A stretch of 40,318 nt of DNA from Muribaculaceae bacterium (GTDB taxonomy: Bacteria; Bacteroidota; Bacteroidia; Bacteroidales; Muribaculaceae), in NCBI GenBank assembly GCA_017449785.1, contig JAFTFA010000122.1:1-40318 (forward strand). Direction: 5' to 3'. Position 1 is the stretch's first letter; each line of letters starts with the position of its first letter. Below are positions 31,942-39,764 of this stretch, piece by piece. Below the pieces are notes generated by a model. That model was not told where the DNA came from. It saw nothing but the letters and a program-made list of their open reading frames with translations, and searched no databases. The position numbers were made by a program, and so were the translations under genes.

Positions 31942-32373
31942 ATGAAACGGATTAGATTATACATGACGGCGATGGTGCTGGCTCTGGCGGGCATCATGGC
32001 GACCCAGGCGGGCGCACAGGTGCTGCGCGACGCCGACTTCAACAGCATCGGACGCATCAACGGCAACGGCGTTGTCCGCAACGAGGCGGGACGGTCGATC
32101 GGCACGTTTGACGCCGACGGCACGGTCCGCGACAACACCGGGCAGTCCAGGGGCGTGATCAAGCAGCTGGAAATCTTTGACACGGCGGGCTCACGCATCG
32201 GCTACATCAACACCGACGGCACCGTGCGTGACGGCGAGAGCAACGTGCTGGGCTACATCAGCATCAACGACGGCAAGGTGACCAATGCCCAGAAGCAGAC
32301 CATCGGCTTTGCCCGTGGCGTGCGGGTCGATTGGATCGCCTGCTACTACTTCTTCCGCCTGTTTGACAAGTAA
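31942..32373 (+). CDS. Exported 5-fold beta-flower-like repeat protein
   Basis: A 143-aa exported protein: signal peptide to about residue 25 (cleavage near AGA-Q), then short repeats with an IGxI/F-type core at about residues 37, 53, 70, 86, 103 and 121 (IGRINGNGVVRN, IGTFDADGTVRD, IGYINTDGTVRD, LGYISINDGKV). This is the pattern of the small Bacteroidetes proteins annotated as 5-fold beta-flower proteins, whose function is unknown. The tail WIACYYFFRLFDK is aromatic and hydrophobic, possibly a membrane or interaction element. It has a strong promoter and ribosome-binding site, so it is likely well expressed. GH3 follows after 48 bp, perhaps in the same transcript. Confidence 0.8.
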   Translation: MKRIRLYMTAMVLALAGIMATQAGAQVLRDADFNSIGRINGNGVVRNEAGRSIGTFDADGTVRDNTGQSRGVIKQLEIFDTAGSRIGYINTDGTVRDGESNVLGYISINDGKVTNAQKQTIGFARGVRVDWIACYYFFRLFDK

Positions 32374-32421
32374 ACAACAATTGGCTATATCTTGTCTTCT
32401 TTTTAAAACCGACCGAAATTC

Positions 32422-33552
32422 ATGAAGAGATTATTGATCTCGCTGACGATTGCGCTGGTTGCTGCGGGCAACGTTTTTGCCCAGCTGCCGCCCGACTCGG
32501 TGATTCGCCGCTATGCCGCCGGAATGCTCATGGTGGGCTTCAAGGGCGACAGCGTGACCGAGGACTGTGACGCGGCACGCTACGTGCGCGACTTGAAGGT
32601 AGGCGCCCTGGTCCTGTTTGACATCGACGTGACAGGCGATGCCACTCTGGGCTCGCGCAACATCACCAGCAAGGAGCGCTTGACGCGCATGACCTCGCAA
32701 CTGCAAGCCTGGGCCGACTATCCCTTGCTCATCGCCACCGACCAGGAGGGCGGCAAGGTGGCACGGTTGAAACCGCAATACGGCTTCCTGCCCACGGTCA
32801 CGGCCGAGTACCTGGGCACCACCGACAACGAGGACACGACGCGCTGCTATGCCGCACGGCTCTCCCGCGAGATGCGCGAGGCGGGCGTGAACGTCAACCT
32901 GGCGCCCGTGGTCGATGTGCTCAACCACGACTGTGCCGCCGTGGGGCACTACCTGCGCTGCTTCTCGACCGAGCCCACGGTCATCGCCCGCCATGCCGGC
33001 TGGTTCATCGACGAGAGCCACCGCCAGGGCGTGCTCTGCACCTTGAAGCACTTCCCCGGCCACGGCAATGCCATCGACGACTCCCACTTCGGCTTCGTTG
33101 ACGTCACCCATGCCTGGACGTCCCGCGAGCTGGAACCCTTTGAGCTGCTCATCAATGCCGGACAGGCCGACCTGATCATGACGGCCCACCTGTTCAACCG
33201 CCAGATTGACGACGAGTACCCGGCTACCCTGTCGGCCAAGACCATCAACGGCCTGCTGCGGGGCAAGATGGGCTATGACGGCGTGGTCGTGACCGACGAC
33301 CTGTACATGCAGGCCATCCGCAACCAGTACAGCATCCCCACGGCACTGGAACTGGCCATCAACGCGGGCGCCGACCTCATCTGCGTGGGCAACAACATCA
33401 GCACCGGCTTTGAGGCCGACCGGCCCTTCAAGCTGGTGGACATGATCGTCGCCGCGGTCAAGCAAGGGCGCATCTCCTGGGAGCGCATGGTGCAGTCCCA
33501 TGCCCGCCTGCAGCGCCTGCAAGAAAAACTCAACCACTCAACGATTCAATAA
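32422..33552 (+). CDS. Exported GH3 family beta-N-acetylhexosaminidase-like protein
   Basis: A 376-aa glycoside hydrolase family 3 catalytic domain, NagZ-like, with a signal peptide (MKRLLISLTIALVAAGNVFA). Seen: LLIATDQEGGKVARL (103-117), the NagZ-type catalytic loop KHFPGHG (209-215) with DDSHFG just after, and the nucleophile segment VVVTDDLYM (288-296). NagZ cuts GlcNAc from anhydro-muropeptides in the cytoplasm of Gram-negatives; the signal peptide places this enzyme in the periplasm or on the surface instead. It lacks the C-terminal domain of larger GH3 enzymes. It is followed at 25 bp by an LD-carboxypeptidase gene, consistent with a role in peptidoglycan breakdown. Confidence 0.92.
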   Translation: MKRLLISLTIALVAAGNVFAQLPPDSVIRRYAAGMLMVGFKGDSVTEDCDAARYVRDLKVGALVLFDIDVTGDATLGSRNITSKERLTRMTSQLQAWADYPLLIATDQEGGKVARLKPQYGFLPTVTAEYLGTTDNEDTTRCYAARLSREMREAGVNVNLAPVVDVLNHDCAAVGHYLRCFSTEPTVIARHAGWFIDESHRQGVLCTLKHFPGHGNAIDDSHFGFVDVTHAWTSRELEPFELLINAGQADLIMTAHLFNRQIDDEYPATLSAKTINGLLRGKMGYDGVVVTDDLYMQAIRNQYSIPTALELAINAGADLICVGNNISTGFEADRPFKLVDMIVAAVKQGRISWERMVQSHARLQRLQEKLNHSTIQ

Positions 33553-33577
33553 CTACAAGAAGATAGAAAAACTAACG

Positions 33578-34624
33578 ATGAAACGCATCATTCTCATTGC
33601 CACGATTGCACTGCTGGCCTCCATGACCGTGATGGCCGGCGACAAGAACCCCAGACATCGCAGAATACCACGCCAGCACCACAAGGCTCCAGCAGCAGCC
33701 ATGCAGATGCCGGCGGCCCTCAAGCCCGGCGACAAGATCGCCATCATCTCCCCGGCCAGCACGCCGGGCAACGACAATCCCGAGAAAGCCGCTGCCACGC
33801 TGCGCGCATGGGGATTTGAGCCCGTCATCGGCCAGCACGTGCTGGCCAAGAGCCACATGTATGCCGGCACCATCGAGGAGCGATGTGCCGACCTGCGCTG
33901 GGCACTCAACGACCCTGACATCAAGGCCATCGTGTGCACCCGCGGCGGCTATGGCGCTGCCATGCTGCTCGGCCCGATGACCCATCGGGACTTCAACCGC
34001 CATCCCAAGTGGATCGTGGGCTACAGCGACATCACCGCCCTGCACAGCGCGATGGTGTGCAGCGGCGTGATGAGCCTGCACGCCAACATGGGCGGTGCCC
34101 TGGGCAGCCGCGGCGCCAACGACAGCATCAACCTGATGCTGCGCGACGTGCTCACCGGCAAACTGCCCTCCTACACCGTGCCTGCCCACCCGCTCAACAA
34201 GCCCGGCACGGCACGCGGCATCGTCCTGGGCGGCAACATGGCCGTGTTTACCAACATCGGCGGCAGCCGCGACTGGGACTTCCTGGACCGCGACAACATC
34301 CGCGGCAAGGACATCATCCTGTTCTTTGAGGACGTCAGCGAGAGCATGGCCCGCGTCAACAGCATGTTGCAGGCCTTGAGGCTCAAGGGCGTGCTCAGCC
34401 ACGTGAAGGGCATCATCGTGGGCCGCTTCACCGAGTATGAGCCCGGCAACGATTACTCCGACATGGCCGAGATGCTGGCCGAGACCCTGAACAAGTACAA
34501 TATCCCCGTGTGCTACGACTTCCCCGCCAGCCACGACGAGAGCTGGAACTACCCCATCATCGAGGGGTGCCCCGCTGTGCTCGACGTCACTCCCCAGGGT
34601 GTCAAACTGACTTTTGAGAAATAA
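33578..34624 (+). CDS. Exported S66-family LD-carboxypeptidase
   Basis: A 348-aa serine peptidase of family S66, which removes the terminal D-Ala from muropeptide tetrapeptides. The catalytic triad can be placed: Ser150 in VGYSDITALH, Glu251 in ILFFEDVSES, His319 in FPASHDESWNY. TRGGYGAA (121-128) is the usual preceding loop. A signal peptide (MKRIILIATIALLASMTVMA) precedes a basic, proline-containing linker to about residue 45, whereas the classical LdcA is cytoplasmic. I chose ATG 33578; the longer frame from 33500 overlaps the GH3 gene. With GH3 it makes a muropeptide-processing pair. Confidence 0.93.
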   Translation: MKRIILIATIALLASMTVMAGDKNPRHRRIPRQHHKAPAAAMQMPAALKPGDKIAIISPASTPGNDNPEKAAATLRAWGFEPVIGQHVLAKSHMYAGTIEERCADLRWALNDPDIKAIVCTRGGYGAAMLLGPMTHRDFNRHPKWIVGYSDITALHSAMVCSGVMSLHANMGGALGSRGANDSINLMLRDVLTGKLPSYTVPAHPLNKPGTARGIVLGGNMAVFTNIGGSRDWDFLDRDNIRGKDIILFFEDVSESMARVNSMLQALRLKGVLSHVKGIIVGRFTEYEPGNDYSDMAEMLAETLNKYNIPVCYDFPASHDESWNYPIIEGCPAVLDVTPQGVKLTFEK

Positions 34625-34668
34625 TAGCTCCTTAGAGCCCCTAAGGTCCTTAAAGTCGTTCCAACCAC

Positions 34669-35211
34669 ATGACCAAGAAAGACAAACTGCTCATTCTCGC
34701 CATTGTGGCGGTGCTGGCACTGGTTGCGGCCCATGCGTTCCTGTCGGGGAACGTGCTGCGCGGCGGCAGCAAGGTCATCTCGCGTGTCGAGCTCAAGAAT
34801 CTCGACCCCGCCAACAACGGCATCAACATCGAGGTGACCCAGCCCTGGTACAACCCCTACAAGGAACTGTCCTTCAACGTCGGTGAACCCGACCAACGCA
34901 ACTTTGACCGCTTCGACGTGACACGCTGCCTGCTCCAGTGTGCCCAGGAGCTCGGCGAGCGCGACTTCTCGCGCATCTACCTGTGCAACAAGGGTGACAG
35001 GCTGTACTACATCACTGCAGCCGACTTCAAGCAGCTGGGCCAGCAGTACCAGACCGGCGAGACGCTGAACACGTTGAGCCTCTATGTGAAACTGCCCCAG
35101 GTCACCTATACCCTCAACGACAGCCTGGCCTTCCCGCCCCACGACGGCATGCTCAGCACCATCGCCGATGCCCAGGACTGGAACACCATGATGTCCAACC
35201 TGCTCAGGTAA
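34669..35211 (+). CDS. Small membrane-anchored protein of unknown function
   Basis: A 180-aa protein that I do not recognise. An N-terminal membrane segment (about 7-26, LLILAIVAVLALVAAHAFL) precedes a soluble, probably periplasmic domain with mixed strands and helices: VELKNLDPANNGINIEV, the helix VTRCLLQCAQELGERDFSRIY, and DRLYYITAADFKQLGQQY. There is one Cys pair (Cys-x3-Cys near residue 90) without a known motif. It begins 44 bp after the LD-carboxypeptidase gene on the same strand, so co-expression with the cell-wall pair is likely. The short gap contains a CCTTAGAG/CCTAAGG/CCTTAAAG repeat. Confidence 0.7.
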   Translation: MTKKDKLLILAIVAVLALVAAHAFLSGNVLRGGSKVISRVELKNLDPANNGINIEVTQPWYNPYKELSFNVGEPDQRNFDRFDVTRCLLQCAQELGERDFSRIYLCNKGDRLYYITAADFKQLGQQYQTGETLNTLSLYVKLPQVTYTLNDSLAFPPHDGMLSTIADAQDWNTMMSNLLR

Positions 35212-35221
35212 GGAAACAACC

Positions 35222-35265
35222 AACTTACAACTTAAAACTTAAAACTTACAACTAAAGACTTAAAC
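35222..35265 (+). repeat. Short AT-rich tandem repeats (ACTTAAA/ACTTACA)
   Basis: Units of 7-9 bp (AACTTACA, AACTTAAA, AACTTACA, GACTTAAA) repeat five or six times directly after the stop codon of the 180-aa gene. There is no coding sense; it is probably a simple-sequence spacer. Confidence 0.6.
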
Positions 35266-35266
35266 C

Positions 35267-35305
35267 AACTCCGCCGCCCGACTGTCATCATCGAGCGGCG
35301 GAGTT
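35267..35305. terminator. Strong bidirectional hairpin between convergent genes
   Basis: AACTCCGCCGC (35267-35277) and GCGGCGGAGTT (35295-35305) are perfect 11-bp arms around a 17-nt loop. It serves the end of the GH3/S66 transcript and the FadL-type gene; the minus-strand side is followed by GGTTTAAGTCTTTAG. Confidence 0.75.
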
Positions 35306-35335
35306 GCCCATAAGATAAAGATGGGTCTTCCTCAA

Positions 35336-36808
35336 TTAGAACTTGAAGTCGATACCAGCACCGAATACCTTGTTGGTGCGGCTATAGGTGTCCTTGCCGG
35401 GCAGCGTGGTGTTGAAATAGTTCTCCTCGCTGCGGTCATAGTCCTTGTAGGTTGTCCAGAAGTAGCCCACGTTCAATTTCACCTTCTCGCTAAGGTTCAC
35501 GGCACCACCGAATCCGATCGAGTAGCTGTCGCACGAGAACGAGGTGTGGGTCTGGTAGGCATCGCTCAAGCCGTAGTCGGTGTTCTGTGCACCGGCGCTC
35601 ACGGTGAAGGTCTTGTTGATGTCCCACTCCACACCGGCCAGCACCTCGTGGGTGCCGTGGCGCAGGGCCTTCTGCTTGTCGTGAGCCATCTCGGCGTGCT
35701 TGTCGTCATAGTAGTGGTACTCGACTGTGGCGCGCAACTTCTTGGGGATGAACTCATAGCCCAGGGCAGCATAGAACACTGCCGGCAGATCGCTGGGCGT
35801 GTTCACGCCGTGCTTGTAATCATCCAGGGCAGCCTCAAATGCGGCAGGCTCGGCAACGGCAATCTTGGTGTCGTTCTCGATGTTCAAGTTGGTCTTGAAC
35901 TCATACTTGGCTGCCAGCGTAAAGCCCTTCCACACCAGGTCCACGCCGATGATGGGGGTCACACCCCAACCCGTCTGGGAGCAATCCAGGTCAATGTTGG
36001 CCATCTCACCGTTCTGGTTCACCAGGCCGCTCAGGGTAGGAGCCAGGGCGGGATAAGTCATGGCAATCTGCTGCACAGTTGCTGCCATCTCGGGGGTGGG
36101 CATCACCTTGACGAAACCGCTGTAGTTGCCGTCAAAGTAGTTCATGCGGCCACCGGCATAAACACTCATCCAGTCCAGCACCTTGTAGGTAGCGCCCAAC
36201 TGCAGGCCGTAGATGTACTGACGGCCTCTCATGGATGAGTTGATGTCATACTTGTCGGCCGCCAGGGGAAGCAGGTCAGCCACGCGGGGATCGGCCAGCA
36301 CGGGGGCCACAAGAGGATTATCGGCCATGCTCTTCTTCAAGGCTGCTGTCTGAGCATAGAAGCCAGCCATGATGCTCGCGTCAAACACGGGCAGACCGTT
36401 GTCAAAGTTGCACTTGCCACCACCACCGGTGAAGCCGAAAAAGCCCGAGAACGTCCAGCGGTCCTTCTTGTAGGCACCGTAGAGCGATGGGATCACTGGA
36501 GCCGCGGCCTTGCCCTTGTACAGGCGGGTGTGGTCGGGCTCGGGGAAGAGGGCAAACGTGGTGAGAGCGTCGCGTGACTGAGTGGCGCTCTGGATATTGA
36601 GCGACAAGGTCCAGCCATCATGATCCATAAAGGCCAGACCGGCGGGATTGGTATAGACAGCGTCGATCTCGTGGCTGGCGCCACGGGCCATCATGCGCAT
36701 GAAGGCGATGTGCTGGTTGGTGTTGTGGAGCAGACCACCGGCCATAGCCGACAGGCCGACGGTAACGAGAGAGAGGGCTAATGTCGTAATTCTTTTCATT
36801 GCTATCAC
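35336..36808 (-). CDS. OmpP1/FadL/TodX-type outer-membrane transport protein
   Basis: A 490-aa outer-membrane barrel of the FadL family, which carries hydrophobic substrates such as fatty acids across the outer membrane. Seen: signal peptide (cleavage near GLSAMAGG), the plug-like N-terminal NTNQHIAFMRMMARGASHEID, VYTNPAGLAFM (the typical NPAG motif), many amphipathic strands, and a C-terminal Phe in AGIDFKF. The substrate is unknown. The gene stands alone, with a -7 box at 36861-36868. ATG 36799 (MKRITTLAL) is an alternative start and gives the more normal signal peptide. Confidence 0.92.
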   Translation of the reverse strand: MIAMKRITTLALSLVTVGLSAMAGGLLHNTNQHIAFMRMMARGASHEIDAVYTNPAGLAFMDHDGWTLSLNIQSATQSRDALTTFALFPEPDHTRLYKGKAAAPVIPSLYGAYKKDRWTFSGFFGFTGGGGKCNFDNGLPVFDASIMAGFYAQTAALKKSMADNPLVAPVLADPRVADLLPLAADKYDINSSMRGRQYIYGLQLGATYKVLDWMSVYAGGRMNYFDGNYSGFVKVMPTPEMAATVQQIAMTYPALAPTLSGLVNQNGEMANIDLDCSQTGWGVTPIIGVDLVWKGFTLAAKYEFKTNLNIENDTKIAVAEPAAFEAALDDYKHGVNTPSDLPAVFYAALGYEFIPKKLRATVEYHYYDDKHAEMAHDKQKALRHGTHEVLAGVEWDINKTFTVSAGAQNTDYGLSDAYQTHTSFSCDSYSIGFGGAVNLSEKVKLNVGYFWTTYKDYDRSEENYFNTTLPGKDTYSRTNKVFGAGIDFKF

Positions 36809-36860
36809 ATTAAATAATAAATATTAAACCTGAAGTGGAGGTTTTTTCCATTTTGGGCCA

Positions 36861-36868
36861 CAAAATTA
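36861..36868 (-). promoter_or_regulatory. -7 promoter box for the FadL-type gene
   Basis: TAATTTTG on the minus strand, 52 bp before the start; no well-spaced -33. Confidence 0.4.
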
Positions 36869-36996
36869 CTGCTATCGCAACAAAAAGTGGGTAAAATGTC
36901 CAAAAAAATGGCATTTCTGCCCCATATCACCACATTGTTACACTTTTTAACAGTCCCAAACTGTTAAAAACTCAAGATTACAAGCCAAATTATTAG

Positions 36997-37004
36997 TAAT
37001 TTTG
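36997..37004 (+). promoter_or_regulatory. -7 promoter box for the LOG-family gene
   Basis: TAATTTTG at 36997-37004. A possible TTG start at 37002 lies inside this box and would precede the transcription start, so translation should begin at ATG 37044. Confidence 0.5.
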
Positions 37005-37043
37005 TCATTCTTGAAACCCAACCACCTAAAAAGATCCTACCAG

Positions 37044-38003
37044 ATGATTACGTCCACTGGATATGAAGAACTGAGGGATGTGATGGCCTACTTGGAGCAG
37101 GCCCCGTTTGACGTGACCCGCAAGTCGCTGTATTCGTCGGCCGAACTCTACGAGGGCTACTGCCCCGACGATGAGAGCAGCTATCAATCCTGCTATGACT
37201 ACAAGATTTATCAGCGCTATTGCTCACTGGGGCAGCATGCCCGCAACGTGAAGGAACTGCTGGCACGCGCCCTGCACGACCACTGCATCCATGCGGCACT
37301 CGCCCGCTTTTTTAAGGAGTATGACCATCGCCGCTGCGTGGGCATCCTGGGCGGACATGCCCTGTCCAGGACCGACAAGATGTTCGGCGAGATAGCACTA
37401 TTGTGCCAGCGGCTCACCCGTGAAGGCTTTGTCATGCTGAGCGGTGGCGGTCCCGGAGCCATGGAGGCGGCCCACCTGGGAGCCTGGATGGCCGAGCACA
37501 CCCCCCAGGATCTGGCCGATGCCATCAAGTCCATGATGATTGCGCCATCCTATCGGGATGACGGCTGGTTGCGCACCGCATTCCAGGTCATGAAGCAATA
37601 CCCCCAGAGCCGATATGTCAGCCTGGGCATCCCCACGTGGCTTTACGGGCACGAGCCTTCAACACCCTTTGCCACCCACATCGCCAAATTCTTTGAGAAC
37701 AGCATCCGCGAGGACAACATCCTCACCCTGGCCTTTGGCGGCACCATCTATGCTCCGGGCAGCGCGGGCACCCTGCAAGAGATATTCCAGGAGGCTGTAC
37801 AGGACCACTACCTGTCCTACGGCTTTGCCAGTCCCATGATCTTCCTGGGCAAGCGTTTCTGGACCAAGGAGATACCTGTCTATCCCCTGCTGGAGCACCT
37901 CATGAAAACAGGCAAATACAAGAACCTGCTGCTCACCCTCACCGACGACATCGACGAGGCCGTCGCCACCCTGCATCAATTCAGCCAGCAACACCCCCTC
38001 TAA
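37044..38003 (+). CDS. LOG-family (TIGR00730-like) nucleotide-binding protein
   Basis: A 319-aa cytoplasmic protein of the Rossmann-fold LOG/lysine-decarboxylase-like family. Members such as PpnN and LOG hydrolyse nucleoside 5'-monophosphates to base and ribose phosphate. Motifs: VGILGGHALSRTD, the MLSGGGPGAMEAAHLG loop, and FGGTIYAPGSAGTLQEIFQ, where GSAGTLQE replaces the usual PGGxGTxxE with two changes before the Gly-Thr. The family catalytic Arg/Glu layout seems kept. An N-terminal extension of about 90 residues (SSAELYEGYCPDDESSYQSCY) is longer than in plain LOG proteins. The function is probably nucleotide salvage or homeostasis. Confidence 0.85.
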   Translation: MITSTGYEELRDVMAYLEQAPFDVTRKSLYSSAELYEGYCPDDESSYQSCYDYKIYQRYCSLGQHARNVKELLARALHDHCIHAALARFFKEYDHRRCVGILGGHALSRTDKMFGEIALLCQRLTREGFVMLSGGGPGAMEAAHLGAWMAEHTPQDLADAIKSMMIAPSYRDDGWLRTAFQVMKQYPQSRYVSLGIPTWLYGHEPSTPFATHIAKFFENSIREDNILTLAFGGTIYAPGSAGTLQEIFQEAVQDHYLSYGFASPMIFLGKRFWTKEIPVYPLLEHLMKTGKYKNLLLTLTDDIDEAVATLHQFSQQHPL

Positions 38004-38143
38004 GATTGGAGGGGCCGGGGGGACATTGATACCACAAGAGGTAGTGCTCTGAGTGCAAATCACTGAAATGCCTACTCGTATATTTTTATTGGTAGCGATA
38101 TAGCGGTTGACCCTGCGTTGAAACGTCTCTACGGCCAAGTTTC

Positions 38144-38206
38144 GGGAAATTAAAAGAAAATTAAATTTTAAAATTAATTGATTTAATTTCCCGCCCGACA
38201 GGGCGG
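38144..38206. repeat. AT-rich palindrome plus GC hairpin element
   Basis: GGGAAATTAAA (38144-38154) and TTTAATTTCCC (38182-38192) are perfect inverted arms around a self-complementary AT-rich middle, followed at once by CCGCCC-GACA-GGGCGG (38191-38206), a perfect 6-bp stem with tetraloop. It occupies the centre of the 423-bp gap 38004-38426, which has no coding frame. It could be a terminator/boundary or a small mobile repeat. Confidence 0.65.
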
Positions 38207-38295
38207 TTAATACCACTAATGGGCCAACATCTATATCATTGCCTTTTTATTCATCTAAAAACATTTTTAGTGTCTACTTTCAAGGCCTGGTGCCG

Positions 38296-38392
38296 ATTCT
38301 ACATTTTTCCCACGAAAAAACGTAGAATACTAACACTTATTCCCACGAAAAAATGTAGAAATAGCTGTTTATTCCATCAAAAAGATGTAATT
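38296..38392 (+). repeat. Three spaced repeats upstream of the DUF4143-type ATPase
   Basis: A unit of about 21 bp (TTCCCACGAAAAAA then YGTAGAA) occurs at 38307-38327 and 38340-38360, with a weaker third copy (TTCCATCAAAAAGATGTAA) at 38372-38392. Periods are 33 and 32 bp, three helical turns. The first unit is also the right half of a palindrome (38296-38328, ATTCTAC...GTAGAAT). The third unit overlaps the -7 box. The layout is that of an operator array; the binding protein is unknown. Confidence 0.7.
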
Positions 38393-38395
38393 TTG
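38388..38395 (+). promoter_or_regulatory. -7 promoter box for the DUF4143-type ATPase
   Basis: TAATTTTG, 31 bp before the ATG, overlapping the third upstream repeat. No clear -33 TTG is present. Confidence 0.5.
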
Positions 38396-38426
38396 CGATA
38401 GAATAACACGAGAACAAGAAGAATCG

Positions 38427-39743
38427 ATGAAAAGAGAACTATACAATACGTTAATAGAGTGGAAAAACAGTCCCAAGCGCAAGCCATTAATTCTAGAAGG
38501 AGCGCGGCAGGTTGGCAAGACGTGGCTATTAAAGGAGTTTGGACGCAATGAGTTTCATCATGTCATCTACATCAATTGTGCTGATGACAGTTTCGCAAAG
38601 AACTTATTCCTTCAGGACTTGAAACCCGCTCGCATCGTGCGAGACATAGAAGCCAGTAGTGGACAATCGGTGATTCCTGGGCAAACACTCATCATCTTTG
38701 ACGAGATACAGGAAGCTCCACATGGCATCACAGCATTGAAATACTTCTGCGAGAATGCACCAGAATTACATGTTGCTGTTGCAGGCTCGTTGTTGGGCGT
38801 AGTACATCATCCCGGAGAATCCTACCCAGTGGGTAAAGTCGATACGCTTAGGCTATTTCCCATGTCGTTCAAGGAGTTTTTATGGGCTAGAGGCAGAGAA
38901 ACGCTTGCTCAGATACTGTCAGGATGTGAGTGGGCGTCAATCGAGACGTTAAGAGTTTTGTGTGAGGACTTGCTCCGTCAATACTATTATGTGGGAGGCA
39001 TGCCCGAGGTAGTATTAAACTGGACAACCAATGAAGACATACATACCGCGAGAAAAATCCAACAACAGATTATTGATTCCTACATCAACGATATATCCAA
39101 GCACGCAGGCCGAGAGGCGGAGCGCATCAGAATGGTGTGGAACAGCATCCCCGCTCAATTGGCCAAAGAGAACAAGAAATTCATCTATGGCGCCGTGAAA
39201 AAAGGCGGTCGTGCCAAGGACTTTGAAATTGCAATACAGTGGTTAGTCGATGCTGGGTTGATATATCAAGTGCATCAGTGCAAAAAACCAGAAATGCCCT
39301 TAAAATTCTATGAAGACTTTAACGCCTTCAAACTCTATATGCTTGATGTGGGTTTGCTTGGTGCTTTGAGTGGCGCTTCTCCTGCCCAAATGCTTGCCAG
39401 TAATAACGTTTTTAAGGAGTTCAAGGGCTCGTTCACCGAGAATTATGTTCTGCAAGAAATCAAGTCGCTGATGCCATCTATGAGCATTTATTATTTTGCT
39501 AAAGAGAAGTCCACTCAGGAAGTGGATTTTCTGGTGCAAACCTCCCAGCGTATAATACCTATTGAGGTAAAAGCCGAAGAGAACGTTAAAAGTAAGTCGT
39601 TGAGGCAATTCATTTCAATAGACCACGCCGACAAGCATTTGAAAGGGCTGCGATGCTCCATGCTTCCTTACAAGGATCAGGGATGGATGGAGAACATTCC
39701 ACTTTATTGTATCCAAGGTTTTATCTCTCAAGAGTCACATTGA
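38427..39743 (+). CDS. AAA ATPase with DUF4143-type C-terminal domain
   Basis: A 438-aa ATPase of the AAA_14/DUF4143 group. Walker A is LEGARQVGKTW (23-33), Walker B TLIIFDEIQE (87-96), and VAVAGSLLGV a sensor-like strand. The middle contains LFPMSFKEFLWARG and YYYVGGMPEVVLNW, both typical of the family. The C-terminal domain has EVDFLV (365-370) and IPIEVK (377-382), a PD-(D/E)XK-like pair of acidic and E-x-K residues. The family is common in Bacteroidales, usually AT-rich and single-gene, and its role is unknown. It is distantly similar in layout to the ATPase at 583-2028, and like that gene is preceded by regular repeats. The AT content is clearly above that of the core. Confidence 0.9.
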   Translation: MKRELYNTLIEWKNSPKRKPLILEGARQVGKTWLLKEFGRNEFHHVIYINCADDSFAKNLFLQDLKPARIVRDIEASSGQSVIPGQTLIIFDEIQEAPHGITALKYFCENAPELHVAVAGSLLGVVHHPGESYPVGKVDTLRLFPMSFKEFLWARGRETLAQILSGCEWASIETLRVLCEDLLRQYYYVGGMPEVVLNWTTNEDIHTARKIQQQIIDSYINDISKHAGREAERIRMVWNSIPAQLAKENKKFIYGAVKKGGRAKDFEIAIQWLVDAGLIYQVHQCKKPEMPLKFYEDFNAFKLYMLDVGLLGALSGASPAQMLASNNVFKEFKGSFTENYVLQEIKSLMPSMSIYYFAKEKSTQEVDFLVQTSQRIIPIEVKAEENVKSKSLRQFISIDHADKHLKGLRCSMLPYKDQGWMENIPLYCIQGFISQESH

Positions 39744-39764
39744 GGCAATAGTTGCTCAAGTCAC

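Noticed and set aside
37002..37043. TTG start for the LOG-family gene
   Set aside because: It lies within the -7 box TAATTTTG and would precede the transcription start; ATG 37044 is better.
38296..38392. CRISPR-like array
   Set aside because: There are only three imperfect short units with spacers of about 12 bp, no cas genes, and overlap with a promoter; operator sites fit better. No CRISPR array was seen elsewhere.
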